Assembly (NCBI GenBank): GCA_026988975.1
Contig: JALSKH010000151.1
Span: 1 to 48,027, forward strand
Direction of reading: 5' to 3'
From: Campylobacteraceae bacterium
GTDB lineage: Bacteria > Campylobacterota > Campylobacteria > Campylobacterales > Sulfurospirillaceae
DNA length: 48,027 nucleotides
Shown here: piece after piece, positions 8,104 through 16,549 of the stretch
Layout: every line of letters starts with the position of its first letter
How positions within the stretch are numbered: the first letter of the stretch is position 1
Program-made: the position numbers and the translations under genes
Notes under the pieces: model-generated
The model's database searches: none
What the model saw: the letters and a program-made list of their open reading frames with translations, nothing else
What the model was told of the DNA's origin: nothing

Positions 8104-9095
8104 GAATTGAAGATGTAATTCGTATAACTGATGGATTGTTACAAAATTTTCCATCAGTTGAGATGTGCGAATCTATAAAAATCGATCCTCTTAAAATCAA
8201 AAGAGGAGATCTCTATCTTGACATCGAGTGCTCTACACAAAATCAAAAAAAAGCCTTAGATAACGGAGCTTTTGCCATCATATCTGAAAAGGTGTCGGAA
8301 GTTTTTGACAATGAAATAGCATGGATAGAGGTTGATTCTCTTAGACTAGCTTGCGTAAAACTATGTCGGTATGAATTTAGCCGAAAAAATAGTAATATAC
8401 TTTTTTTAGATGATATATCCCACGAAATAATACAAAGCATCACAAAAAACAGAGAGTTCGCTAAACTATCATCAAATGTTTTTGAGAGCCTAATAACTAT
8501 AAAAAAATCTGGAGAAAATATCAAATACAGTTGCAGTGATGAGAGACTAGCTCTTAGTATTGACCCAGAATGTAGCAAAATAGACAATAAATTTGAGGTT
8601 TTAAAATCAAAACCAAGGACTCCTTTTTACTCCTCTTTTTCATGCAATGAAAAATCTCATCAAGATATCAGAATTCCGGATATCTTTGTTGAAAAACTTT
8701 GTCAAATCACTACATACCTACAAGAAAAAAAAATAGATTTCAATATACACAATCTCTGTTTGCAAAAACATTTTTCACCACTTTTTGTAGATCATAAATT
8801 AAATAAAAAAGAGTTTGGACAGAGCGAAAAAGTGATAATATTTGAAAAAAATATGGATATGATTAATTTTGAAATTCAGTTTCTTAACAATTTTACAACC
8901 GAATTCATAACTTGCATACCCAAAAGATACAGAAACTTTTTTTCGAACCATAAAAAGATCTATATGTTTAACAATCAAGATGAGTTAAAAGAGTTGCTTA
9001 ATAAAAACTATAGGCGTATTTTAGTTCTTGGCGAAAGAGAGATTTATGAAGATCTTTTTACCCCTAAAAAAAGAGTTATAGGAACACTATTTTGA
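8100..9095 (+). CDS. Mur-ligase-like hypothetical protein lacking the ATP-binding loop
   Basis: A 331-residue soluble protein. Its first 105 or so residues resemble the N-terminal domain of MurF/MurE: '[16 protein letters not shown]', '[16 protein letters not shown]' and '[16 protein letters not shown]' match the substrate-binding pattern of those ligases. The region that follows should hold a GTNGKT-type P-loop but has none ('[19 protein letters not shown]'), and the rest shows no clear ligase motifs. I infer a degenerate Mur-ligase relative that can no longer use ATP; it might bind UDP-muropeptides. The start overlaps metG (ATGA) and the end overlaps ybeY. I recall a hypothetical gene after the metG equivalent in C. 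jejuni. Resemblance is by eye only. Confidence 0.7.
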   Translation: MRIEDVIRITDGLLQNFPSVEMCESIKIDPLKIKRGDLYLDIECSTQNQKKALDNGAFAIISEKVSEVFDNEIAWIEVDSLRLACVKLCRYEFSRKNSNILFLDDISHEIIQSITKNREFAKLSSNVFESLITIKKSGENIKYSCSDERLALSIDPECSKIDNKFEVLKSKPRTPFYSSFSCNEKSHQDIRIPDIFVEKLCQITTYLQEKKIDFNIHNLCLQKHFSPLFVDHKLNKKEFGQSEKVIIFEKNMDMINFEIQFLNNFTTEFITCIPKRYRNFFSNHKKIYMFNNQDELKELLNKNYRRILVLGEREIYEDLFTPKKRVIGTLF

Positions 9096-9514
9096 AATTA
9101 TATATACAAAACGAAACCAAAATAGAGTTTGATGAAAAACTCTTAGAGCAGATAGCTAAAAATTACACAAACAAAGATATAGAGATTTTAATCATCAACG
9201 ATGACAAAATGAGAGAGTTAAATAAAACCACAAGAGGCATAGATAAAAGTACAGATGTGCTTAGTTTTCCACTAGAGGATCTGCCTCACACTCCGCTTGG
9301 AAGCATGGCAATAAATGCAGATATGGTGATAAAAACAGCAGTTGAGTTTGGTCATAGCATTGGCCATGAATTTGCACTGATGTTTATACACTCTTTACTG
9401 CATCTTTTAGGATATGACCACGAAAAAGATAAAGGAGAGATGAGAGAAATGGAAGAAGAGATAATCAAAAATTTTAACCTACCAAAAAGTTTAATACAAA
9501 GAGTAGAAGAGTAG
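9092..9514 (+). CDS. ybeY: Endoribonuclease YbeY (rRNA maturation factor)
   Basis: A single-domain metal-dependent RNase involved in 16S rRNA 3'-end processing and 70S quality control. The 140-aa protein has the signature [11 protein letters not shown], with zinc ligands His100, His104 and His110, and the family motif '[18 protein letters not shown]' near residues 48-65. The start is TTG at 9092, overlapping the upstream stop (TTGA), with AGGAA upstream. The stop codon touches the ATG of the exchanger gene. Confidence 0.95.
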   Translation: MKLYIQNETKIEFDEKLLEQIAKNYTNKDIEILIINDDKMRELNKTTRGIDKSTDVLSFPLEDLPHTPLGSMAINADMVIKTAVEFGHSIGHEFALMFIHSLLHLLGYDHEKDKGEMREMEEEIIKNFNLPKSLIQRVEE

Positions 9515-10438
9515 ATGGAATACGCTATATTTATCATATCTATGTCTGCACTAGTATATGGTGCTGGGCATATTGTCACACAATCTGAAAAGATCGCGCT
9601 TCATTTTGATATTCCTCAATTTATAATAGGTGCTACAATCATCGCTCTAGGAACAAGCCTTCCCGAAATGGCAGCTTCTATCACAGCTAGTTATCAAGGT
9701 AAAGCTGATATGGCTGTTGCAAATGTACTTGGAAGTGTAACATTTAACATCTCTTTGGTTTTGGGAATTATCTTTTTACTAGCTAAAAACCTAAACCCAA
9801 AGAGGGATATTTTTAAAAATGACAGCATTTGGGTGATAGCTCCTCCGATTCTTTTTGTATTGATGGGTTATGATGGCGAAATCAGTCGATTTGATGGCGT
9901 TCTGTTTTGGTTTTTGATGTTGGCTTATCTTCTATTTTTAAATAGCGACAGAAAAAAGATACTAGAGGCTTTAGACGAAGAGGTTTTAAAAGAAAAATTT
10001 GCATGGGGCAAAACCACTCTCTTTTTGTTGGTAGGATTTGTTTTTGTCATAGCGGGAGCTCAATATACGATCTCCAGTGCATCGCAAATCGCTGCAAATT
10101 TTGGAGTTAGTGAGTGGGTTATAGCACTTATTCTTATAGCATTTGGCACAAGTCTTCCTGAACTAGTTGTAAGCATCATAGCTGTCAGAAAAAACAATGC
10201 AGATATGGCAATCGGAAATATAATTGGAAGCAATGTTGCTAATTTTTCTGTAGTATTAGGCTCAGCTGCTATCACTAACCCTCTACATGTAGAGTTTTTA
10301 AAAAATGGTTTTGATATATTGTCTGTTTTTGCATCATCAATCATGCTTATATATATAAGCGCTACAAAGCTCTACTCAAAACCTTCTGGCATTATGCTTC
10401 TAAGCATAATTGTTTTGATGATAGGACATTCATTTTGA
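9515..10438 (+). CDS. Calcium/sodium antiporter, CaCA (YrbG) family
   Basis: An integral membrane exchanger of 307 aa with about ten hydrophobic segments. It has the two internal alpha repeats of the CaCA superfamily: 'GATIIALGTSLPEMAASI' (about residues 39-56) and 'ALILIAFGTSLPELVVSI' (about 204-221). Each is followed by a 'NVLGS/NIIGSN' motif. The acidic residue in GTSLPE coordinates the transported cation. Such proteins extrude Ca2+ in exchange for Na+ or H+. The ATG directly follows the ybeY stop. The 3' end overlaps the convergent mrdA gene by nine bases, with no terminator visible between them. Confidence 0.92.
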   Translation: MEYAIFIISMSALVYGAGHIVTQSEKIALHFDIPQFIIGATIIALGTSLPEMAASITASYQGKADMAVANVLGSVTFNISLVLGIIFLLAKNLNPKRDIFKNDSIWVIAPPILFVLMGYDGEISRFDGVLFWFLMLAYLLFLNSDRKKILEALDEEVLKEKFAWGKTTLFLLVGFVFVIAGAQYTISSASQIAANFGVSEWVIALILIAFGTSLPELVVSIIAVRKNNADMAIGNIIGSNVANFSVVLGSAAITNPLHVEFLKNGFDILSVFASSIMLIYISATKLYSKPSGIMLLSIIVLMIGHSF

Positions 10439-12220
10439 TATATAGCCTAACTCCAAAAGCTTATCATACACTTTTGAGATAATTTCTCCTGCAGCAGAAC
10501 CCCCATGTCCCCCATGCTCTACTATAGCTGTAATCACATACTTTGGTTTTTTAAAAGGTCCGTATGTCGTTAGCCAAGCGTGTGATCTTTTGAAATACTT
10601 AAGTTCATTCTCTTTCATACGCTTTTTTTCTCCTTGAGGAATCCCAACAACTTGAGCCGTACCTGTTTTGCCGGCGATGTCTACTTTTGTTTTTGTGTGA
10701 TAGGTAGCTGTACCATGAGGGGCATGAGTTACTTCCCTCATATATTTTCTTATGTATCTTAGATATCTCTTATCTCTTTTTGTAAAAACTGTACTACTCT
10801 TTCCAAAATTTACACTTAGTCCATTTACGCTTTTGATAAAATGCGGTGTCACACTATAACCAGTAGCTAAGAGAGCAGTATATCTTGCGACTTGCATCGG
10901 TGTTACCAAAAAATAACCTTGACCGATAGATGTAATGAGCGTCTCACCTTGGTACCACGGCTTACCATATTTACTCATTTTCCATCTTTTCCCCGGCACA
11001 GTCCCTATAAACTCTCCTGGCAGATCTACTCCTGTTTTATGACCAAAACCCAACCTGGAAAGCGTAGGTGATATTTTATCTATCCCGACTCTTAAACTAC
11101 CATCATAAAAGTAAACATCACAACTCTCTCTAATGGCTTTTTCCATATTTACATAACCATGCCCATCTTTTTTCCAGCATCTAAATTTTCTACCTCCAAG
11201 TTCAATGCTACCACTATCAAAGAAAGTTGTTTTTCTACTAATCTCACCTGATTCCAAAAAAGCCAAAGCAACCCCTGGTTTGATTATTGAACCTGGAGGA
11301 TATAATCCTTTGATTAGTTTGTTTGTAAATGGATGATTAAAATCTCCAGATAACACTTTCCACTCTTTTTCGCTAATTCCACTCACAAAACTATTTAAGT
11401 CATACTCAGGAAAACTCCCAGCTGCTAAAACAGAACCATCTCTTGCATTCATCACGATAAGAGCCCCACTTTTGTCTTTAAATAGCTTAGAGATATATTT
11501 TTGAATTCTAATATCTATAGTGAGTTTGATATTTGCACTAGTTGGTAATTTTTTTGATATCAGCTTAAGCTCTTTATTAAAAGCAGTCACTTTTGTCTTT
11601 TTTATCCCTTTTTCACCCTCTAATACGCCATTATAGTACTTTTCTATGCCACTCTTTCCTGTAAATTCTGTCAATTTTGCCAAGTGGTCTTTTTTCATCT
11701 CTTTTAAGTTTGCTTTCCCCACATAGCCTATCACATGAGAAGCTAAATCTCCATTTGGATAGTATCTCTTGGATGATACTCTTATCTGAAAGTCACTATT
11801 TAATGAAATCTTTGTAAACTCTTTAATGATATCATCATATGATATAAAGTCAATAATTTTTACAAATTTATGTGCATACGGAGAGTCTTGTTTTAGATAA
11901 CTTTTTCTTAGCTTTTCTATATCAACAGTAGGTAAAAGAGACTTCAAAAATATCAACTCTTTTTCAAGCTTTTGAATCTTCTTCTTTGAGCTGAGCCCTG
12001 GTTTTAAACCTATAGAAAAACCTAGTCTATTTACTGCTAACGGCATACCAGATGCATCTGATATTGATCCTCTAAGAGGAGATAAATCATCTGTTCTTAT
12101 AGCATTTTGTTTAGCTAATCCCTCATAATAAGCATTTGATTTTATACTCACATAATATACTCTGGCAAGCAAAATAATCCAAATAGTAAAAAACATACTC
12201 AAAGCAATCTTAATTTTCAA
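10430..12220 (-). CDS. mrdA: Penicillin-binding protein 2 (MrdA)
   Basis: A peptidoglycan DD-transpeptidase of the rod elongation complex. The 596-aa protein has an N-terminal membrane anchor (about residues 5-25), a pedestal domain, and a transpeptidase domain with Ser311-x-x-Lys314 (SIIK), SCD at 366-368, and KTG at 518-520. The SCD version of the second motif is typical of PBP2. The start is TTG, overlapping the stop of the upstream membrane-protein gene (TTGA). It is the last gene of the minus-strand envelope run. Confidence 0.95.
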   Translation of the reverse strand: MKIKIALSMFFTIWIILLARVYYVSIKSNAYYEGLAKQNAIRTDDLSPLRGSISDASGMPLAVNRLGFSIGLKPGLSSKKKIQKLEKELIFLKSLLPTVDIEKLRKSYLKQDSPYAHKFVKIIDFISYDDIIKEFTKISLNSDFQIRVSSKRYYPNGDLASHVIGYVGKANLKEMKKDHLAKLTEFTGKSGIEKYYNGVLEGEKGIKKTKVTAFNKELKLISKKLPTSANIKLTIDIRIQKYISKLFKDKSGALIVMNARDGSVLAAGSFPEYDLNSFVSGISEKEWKVLSGDFNHPFTNKLIKGLYPPGSIIKPGVALAFLESGEISRKTTFFDSGSIELGGRKFRCWKKDGHGYVNMEKAIRESCDVYFYDGSLRVGIDKISPTLSRLGFGHKTGVDLPGEFIGTVPGKRWKMSKYGKPWYQGETLITSIGQGYFLVTPMQVARYTALLATGYSVTPHFIKSVNGLSVNFGKSSTVFTKRDKRYLRYIRKYMREVTHAPHGTATYHTKTKVDIAGKTGTAQVVGIPQGEKKRMKENELKYFKRSHAWLTTYGPFKKPKYVITAIVEHGGHGGSAAGEIISKVYDKLLELGYISK

Positions 12221-12687
12221 ACTTTTCCCCTAAAAACAAATAACGCAACAACAAAATCAAATGCTATATAGTAAAAATACTCGAATGAAAATCCAGGAAG
12301 TTTGTTGTTTAATATATATGCTATAAGCATGTTTATAAAAAAATGACCTATATATGCAACCACTACATAAATAAACAATATACAGTTTTTGCACTTAAAA
12401 TAGTTTCTTATCTTCTCATCAAAAAGATAGTAGTAAAGTATAAACAGTATAACATATGAAAAAAGAAAAAAGCCTCTGCTAAGTTCATAAAAACCTAGAT
12501 ATAAAAAACTAAGAATTATATAAAAAAAATTATCTTCATTAGATATATTTAAGACAATATATGTAAAAAACAGACCAGCAAAAGTAGGCATAAAAAGAAA
12601 AGTTGTTGAAATTATCTGAAGAAGCACTAAAAATAGTGCAAAAAATCCAAATCTCAAATATCGATTATCAGGGCTATTTCGTCGCAT
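12217..12687 (-). CDS. MreD-like integral membrane protein (tentative)
   Basis: A 156-residue, very hydrophobic protein with four to five membrane segments rich in Phe and Tyr. No sequence motif is decisive. Its position directly before PBP2, with a four-base overlap, its size, and its membrane profile match MreD of the rod-shape system. I recall an unannotated small membrane protein in this position in C. jejuni. The ATG at 12687 lies inside the end of the acetyltransferase gene (34-base overlap). I call it MreD-like by context rather than by motif. Confidence 0.6.
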   Translation of the reverse strand: MRRNSPDNRYLRFGFFALFLVLLQIISTTFLFMPTFAGLFFTYIVLNISNEDNFFYIILSFLYLGFYELSRGFFLFSYVILFILYYYLFDEKIRNYFKCKNCILFIYVVVAYIGHFFINMLIAYILNNKLPGFSFEYFYYIAFDFVVALFVFRGKV

Positions 12688-13112
12688 ATTGGAAAAAATT
12701 TACACTTTATACAATCAGCCCAAATCTTGTGAGCAGGCAACTCCTCTTTTGGGATTTCTCTGAAACCAAGTGACTCAAAAAACTCTTTTTTATAGGTAAG
12801 TGTAAAAACTCTTTGTGCTAACAGTTTTTTTGCCGAGGCTAGATTTTTCCCTACTATCTCTTTTCCCACACCCTTTCCTCTAACATCAGGTGAGACTATC
12901 AAACTTCTAATTTCACCCAGTAAAGGAGTATGAAAATGTAACGCTCCAAATCCTATCAATTTGCCATCTTTTTTCGCCAATATATATGATCTTATATTTG
13001 TAGCGATTTCATCTATATTTCTAGCTAAGATTACACCACTTTGCACTTCTGGTTCTACAAGTTTTTGCATGGAATCTATATCCTTAAGAGTTGCTCCAAT
13101 ATACTCAATCAT
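12654..13112 (-). CDS. GNAT acetyltransferase, ArgA-like (short N-acetylglutamate synthase type)
   Basis: A 152-aa GNAT-fold enzyme that uses acetyl-CoA. The start is 'MIEYIGATLKDIDSMQKLV', the acetyl-CoA loop is 'VSPDVRGKGVGKEIVG', and the C-terminal 'KIWADCIKCKFFPICDEIAL' strongly resembles the GNAT domain of ArgA. If that is right, it acetylates glutamate as the first step of arginine synthesis. An ATG four codons upstream (13124) has no Shine-Dalgarno. The ATG at 13112 has GGGG six bases before it and gives a typical GNAT N-terminus, so it is preferred. The gene overlaps engB at its start and the MreD-like gene at its end. Substrate is inferred. Confidence 0.8.
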   Translation of the reverse strand: MIEYIGATLKDIDSMQKLVEPEVQSGVILARNIDEIATNIRSYILAKKDGKLIGFGALHFHTPLLGEIRSLIVSPDVRGKGVGKEIVGKNLASAKKLLAQRVFTLTYKKEFFESLGFREIPKEELPAHKIWADCIKCKFFPICDEIALIIDI

Positions 13113-13710
13113 TTGAAACCCCATAAAGAGAGTTAAATATGACCTCTAACACTTCATCTAAACCACTTTTTTTAGTGCTTGAAACCAAGAGTGAGCCAGG
13201 AAATGCCTTTTTAAGGGCACTTTTTTGTTTTTGATTTAACTTATCTGCTTTTGTAAAAACCTGTATAAGTTCTTGATCTGGTCTGATTTGTGATTTGATA
13301 TATTCACTTACGCCACTGTCTATATCGAGTGAAGTGTGTCTAGAATCAACCAAATGTATAAACAATCTTATGGAAGTTCGTCTATTTAAAAAATTAGTAA
13401 GATTTTTTTGCCACTCTTGCTTCATGCTTTTAGATACTTTTGCATACCCAAAGCCTGGAAGATCAACAAATCTCGCTATATACCTCTCTTCGTCTTTCAT
13501 AAATTTGACACTAAAAAAATTTATAAGTCTGGTTTTGCCTGGCGTTGACGAACTCTTTGCCAAACCTTTTTTATTTACCAATGCATTTATAATGGAGCTT
13601 TTACCAACATTGCTTCTTCCTAAAAAAACAACTTCGCTCACCCCTTCTTGCATGGAATCATCAACACCCTGAGCTGATGTAAGAAATTGTGATTCTACTA
13701 CTCTTATCAC
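13105..13710 (-). CDS. engB: Ribosome biogenesis GTPase EngB (YsxC/YihA)
   Basis: A small GTPase for large-subunit ribosome assembly and linked to cell division. The 201-aa protein has G1 GRSNVGKSS (31-39), G3 'DLPGFGYAKVSKSMKQEW', and G4 'TKADKL'. Its length is typical. The start is GTG, overlapping the lptA stop (GTGA). lptA-engB adjacency is, as I recall, conserved in C. jejuni. Confidence 0.96.
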   Translation of the reverse strand: MIRVVESQFLTSAQGVDDSMQEGVSEVVFLGRSNVGKSSIINALVNKKGLAKSSSTPGKTRLINFFSVKFMKDEERYIARFVDLPGFGYAKVSKSMKQEWQKNLTNFLNRRTSIRLFIHLVDSRHTSLDIDSGVSEYIKSQIRPDQELIQVFTKADKLNQKQKSALKKAFPGSLLVSSTKKSGLDEVLEVIFNSLYGVSND

Positions 13711-14165
13711 TTTTTCTTATCTTTTAATTGAAATATAAATTTGACAGGTTTATTTGCCTTTCCGTCAACTTCATACTTTCCTCTCGCTTGATCAACCAAA
13801 ATATTTTCGCCATATACCTTTTTATCTGTATCAAGTTCTTGTAAAAATGCATTTTTTTTGATTATATATTTTAAAGTCATCGGGTTATAGATGAGAGTAT
13901 CACCTTTAGCAAAGTATCTCTTGCCTTTCATTTTTAGTTTTGCCTGAGCATGTCCTGAAGCAGTATATAGTGTTGGTTGCTTATTTTTATCAAAATTTAC
14001 AACAACTTTATCGGCTTTGAGATCATCAAATCCCTTTTCTACATGTACACTACCCGTAAATATCGTTATGCCCTTTGTCTCATCTGCACTGAATTTATCT
14101 GCTGTTATTTGTACCTGTTGTGCGTACAGCAACACCGAAGTTAGCACTATCAATAAATATTTCAC
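13707..14165 (-). CDS. lptA: LPS transport periplasmic protein LptA
   Basis: Forms the periplasmic bridge that carries LPS from LptC to LptDE. The 152-aa protein has a short signal peptide (MKYLLIVLTSVLLYA, GTG start) and an OstA-type beta-jellyroll: 'ITADKFSADETKGITIFTGS', 'LKADKVVVNFDKNKQPTLYT' and 'GDTLIYNPMTLKYII'. It is preceded by lptC (one base apart) and overlaps engB by four bases, as expected for a coupled export operon. Confidence 0.9.
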   Translation of the reverse strand: MKYLLIVLTSVLLYAQQVQITADKFSADETKGITIFTGSVHVEKGFDDLKADKVVVNFDKNKQPTLYTASGHAQAKLKMKGKRYFAKGDTLIYNPMTLKYIIKKNAFLQELDTDKKVYGENILVDQARGKYEVDGKANKPVKFIFQLKDKKK

Positions 14166-14166
14166 T

Positions 14167-14691
14167 TTATTTTTCCACCTTTATCACGGTTTTAATCTTT
14201 TTGGCGTTTATTATACCTTTTTGCATATCATATACAAATGAATTGCCATGAGTTGTTACATTTTTTTTGATAAGATCAAAAGGAAGGCGGCTGCTAAGCA
14301 TCTTCTTTTTTATATCATACTTGATACTGTTTGTATTTAACGCGAGATCATCACTTCTTGTATATTTTACATTGTCATCGAGATAGAGTATATCCTTTGT
14401 ATATAGCCCAGTATCAGCCTTGATTGAATCTATGAGATTTAAGTCTCCCTTGTGAAGCGCTAATATATCAAACATTTTGTCATACTTTTCATATCTGAGT
14501 ACCTTTTTTGCAAATAGAACACTAGATACTCCACTTTTCAAAAGTTCATAATTTTTTACACCATATAGTTCAACTTCTGGTTTACCCACACTATTTGAGT
14601 TGTACTTTAAAGAGTATGGATTTTTAGTTAATAAAAAGATCATAATAAAAACAAAAAAAAGAAGAAAATACTTTAGTAATTTTACAGCCAA
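14167..14691 (-). CDS. lptC: LptC-like LPS export protein
   Basis: A bitopic inner-membrane protein that hands LPS from LptB2FG to LptA. The 174-aa product has an N-terminal anchor (about residues 5-21, 'LLKYFLLFFVFIMIFLL'). A periplasmic jellyroll part follows, with 'ELYGVKNYELLKSGVSSVLF' and 'IDSIKADTGLYTKDILYLDD'. The call rests on the LptC-like strand pattern and its position between kdsC and lptA; overall similarity in this family is low. The start is TTG, overlapping the end of kdsC by ten bases. Confidence 0.82.
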   Translation of the reverse strand: MAVKLLKYFLLFFVFIMIFLLTKNPYSLKYNSNSVGKPEVELYGVKNYELLKSGVSSVLFAKKVLRYEKYDKMFDILALHKGDLNLIDSIKADTGLYTKDILYLDDNVKYTRSDDLALNTNSIKYDIKKKMLSSRLPFDLIKKNVTTHGNSFVYDMQKGIINAKKIKTVIKVEK

Positions 14692-15176
14692 ATCTCTCTA
14701 AACTCCCCTATTTTATTCTCTTTATCTAAGATTATTTCTATCATCTCTCTGATAGCACCCTCTCCACCTTTGGCATTTAAAACTGTATCTACGGCATCTT
14801 TTATAAAATCGTTTCCATTATTTGGCGTAAATGACCACCCAGCATTTTTAAGCATATCATAATCATTTAAATCATCTCCAATTGCAGCTATGTTTTTATA
14901 TGTCAAACTCTCTGATTTTAAAATCTCATCTAGTTTTTCTATCTTTCTTTTAACGCCTTGAAAAAGATAGTTTATACCTAACTCTTTTGCCCTTTTTTCA
15001 ACTATATTTGAGCTTCTTCCTGTGATGATAGCACACTTTAGTCCCATTTTAATCCAAGTTGCAATGGCTAAACCATCTTTTACATTGAAACTCTTATACT
15101 CTCTTCCATCATCACTATATGTAATGGCGCCATTTGTCATGCAGCCATCGACATCAAAAACCAACAGTTTAATCAC
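14682..15176 (-). CDS. kdsC: KDO-8-phosphate phosphatase KdsC
   Basis: A HAD-family phosphatase that removes phosphate from 3-deoxy-D-manno-octulosonate 8-phosphate on the way to CMP-KDO for LPS. The 164-aa protein has the nucleophile motif 'LLVFDVDGCMTNG' (Asp8, Asp10), 'AIITGRSS', Lys77, and 'GDDLNDYDML' (Asp101, Asp102). It has no cap domain, as expected for this C0-type tetrameric enzyme. The start is GTG, overlapping the hisB stop (GTGA). Position before lptC-lptA supports the LPS role. Confidence 0.93.
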   Translation of the reverse strand: MIKLLVFDVDGCMTNGAITYSDDGREYKSFNVKDGLAIATWIKMGLKCAIITGRSSNIVEKRAKELGINYLFQGVKRKIEKLDEILKSESLTYKNIAAIGDDLNDYDMLKNAGWSFTPNNGNDFIKDAVDTVLNAKGGEGAIREMIEIILDKENKIGEFREIWL

Positions 15177-15748
15177 AATATTCCTTTAGTACTAGGAGTT
15201 CCTGCTCTTTGATTGTAAGCCAATGCTCTTCTAAGTGACAAAGCAAAAGATTTAAAAGTAGCTTCTATGATGTGATGCTTGTTTTTACCTCTTTGTTTTA
15301 TAATGTGAATGCTGATTCCTGCATTTACGGCAACTGCTCTGAAAAATTCTTCACATAACTCCACATCAAATTTGCCGATCTTCCCATCACAATCTACTTC
15401 ATACACAAGAAATGCTCGATTACTCAAATCCATATCACACTCAACTGCTGCCTCATCCATCACTGCAACACTATTTGAAAATCTTTCAACAAACTCTATA
15501 GGATAGATAGCCTCTTTTAGTGCTTGACCTAAAACGATCCCTACATCTTCAACGCTATGGTGAAAATCCACATGTAAATCACCTCTACATGTAATCTCCA
15601 AATCGATAAAGGAGTGTTTTGAAAAAGCCTCTAACATATGGTCAAAAAAACCGATGCCAGTCTCTATCTTTGACTTTCCATCCCCTTTTATATCTAATTT
15701 TAACTCAATATCAGTCTCTTTTGTTACTCTTTTTATCTTAGTAGCCAT
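15173..15748 (-). CDS. hisB: Imidazoleglycerol-phosphate dehydratase
   Basis: Catalyses the sixth step of histidine synthesis, dehydrating imidazole glycerol phosphate to imidazole acetol phosphate. The 191-aa monofunctional form has 'GIGFFDHMLEAFSKHSFIDL', 'DLHVDFHHSVEDVGIVLGQA' and 'KHHIIEATFKSFALSLRRAL', all carrying the manganese-binding His and Glu residues. It sits alone among envelope genes, between rlpA (stop and start adjacent) and kdsC (four-base overlap), with no other his genes in the window. Confidence 0.96.
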   Translation of the reverse strand: MATKIKRVTKETDIELKLDIKGDGKSKIETGIGFFDHMLEAFSKHSFIDLEITCRGDLHVDFHHSVEDVGIVLGQALKEAIYPIEFVERFSNSVAVMDEAAVECDMDLSNRAFLVYEVDCDGKIGKFDVELCEEFFRAVAVNAGISIHIIKQRGKNKHHIIEATFKSFALSLRRALAYNQRAGTPSTKGIL

Positions 15749-16549
15749 CTACTCTCCTTGTATGATAAATGCTCCGGCAAACATCCCTTTAGCTATAAAG
15801 TCTCTAGCTTCGCCTTGACTTTTAAATCCACTCAAATAAACCCTGTATATAGGATAACCATCCAACATATATCTTTTGATGATTGAGTTGTATCTTGAAA
15901 GCACAGTTGTATATCTCTTGGCATATCTATTGGCACCATTTTTTCGTCTAAATGCTCCGATCTGGACCAGATAATTACCGATAGTTACACTTTGCACTTT
16001 AGATTTGTTATGATTTATAACACCACCAAAACCGATAACTTCGAGCCGAACCGGCGCTGTTCCACGAGCCACAACACCTAGCCTTGAAGCAGCGGCATAG
16101 GATAGATCGATGATTCTTGTTTTTACAAATGGTCCCCTATCGTTTATCCTTACCACTGCACTTTTTAAATTATTCAAATTTGTCACTTTAAGCATTGTAT
16201 TCATAGGTAGCGTTTTACTAGCAGCGGTCATATCGTACATATTATAGTACTCACCATTTGAAGTTTTTTTACCATGAAAATCTCTACCATACCAACTAGC
16301 AATTCCACTAAAAGTGTCTCCCACGCTTACGGTAGTTGGATAGTATGTAACCCCTCCAACACTATAGGGTCTCATAGTTGCTTTACGCATACCACTGGAG
16401 TTGTTTATCTTAGTTGATTTTCTAGGGTAATAATCCTGCTGATAACTTGGATATGGAGCATAGCTTCTAGAGCTACAACCAAAGAAAAAAAGCCCTATAA
16501 ATAGAGCTGTAAAAATCTTAATTAGCTGACGGAATGACAATTTTTTCAC
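15749..16549 (-). CDS. rlpA: Septal ring lytic transglycosylase RlpA family lipoprotein
   Basis: The 266-aa lipoprotein has a lipobox at FFFGC (Cys25). The double-psi beta-barrel domain (about residues 80-175) includes 'GIASWYGRDFHGKKTSNGE' and 'AVVRINDRGPFVKTRIIDLS'. A C-terminal SPOR domain (about 190-266, 'YLVQIGAFRRKNGANRYAKR') binds denuded glycan strands at septa. RlpA cleaves such strands in Pseudomonas; elsewhere activity varies. The start is GTG at 16549, 32 bases inside the end of mltD. Grouped with mltD as a wall-remodelling pair. Confidence 0.93.
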   Translation of the reverse strand: MKKLSFRQLIKIFTALFIGLFFFGCSSRSYAPYPSYQQDYYPRKSTKINNSSGMRKATMRPYSVGGVTYYPTTVSVGDTFSGIASWYGRDFHGKKTSNGEYYNMYDMTAASKTLPMNTMLKVTNLNNLKSAVVRINDRGPFVKTRIIDLSYAAASRLGVVARGTAPVRLEVIGFGGVINHNKSKVQSVTIGNYLVQIGAFRRKNGANRYAKRYTTVLSRYNSIIKRYMLDGYPIYRVYLSGFKSQGEARDFIAKGMFAGAFIIQGE

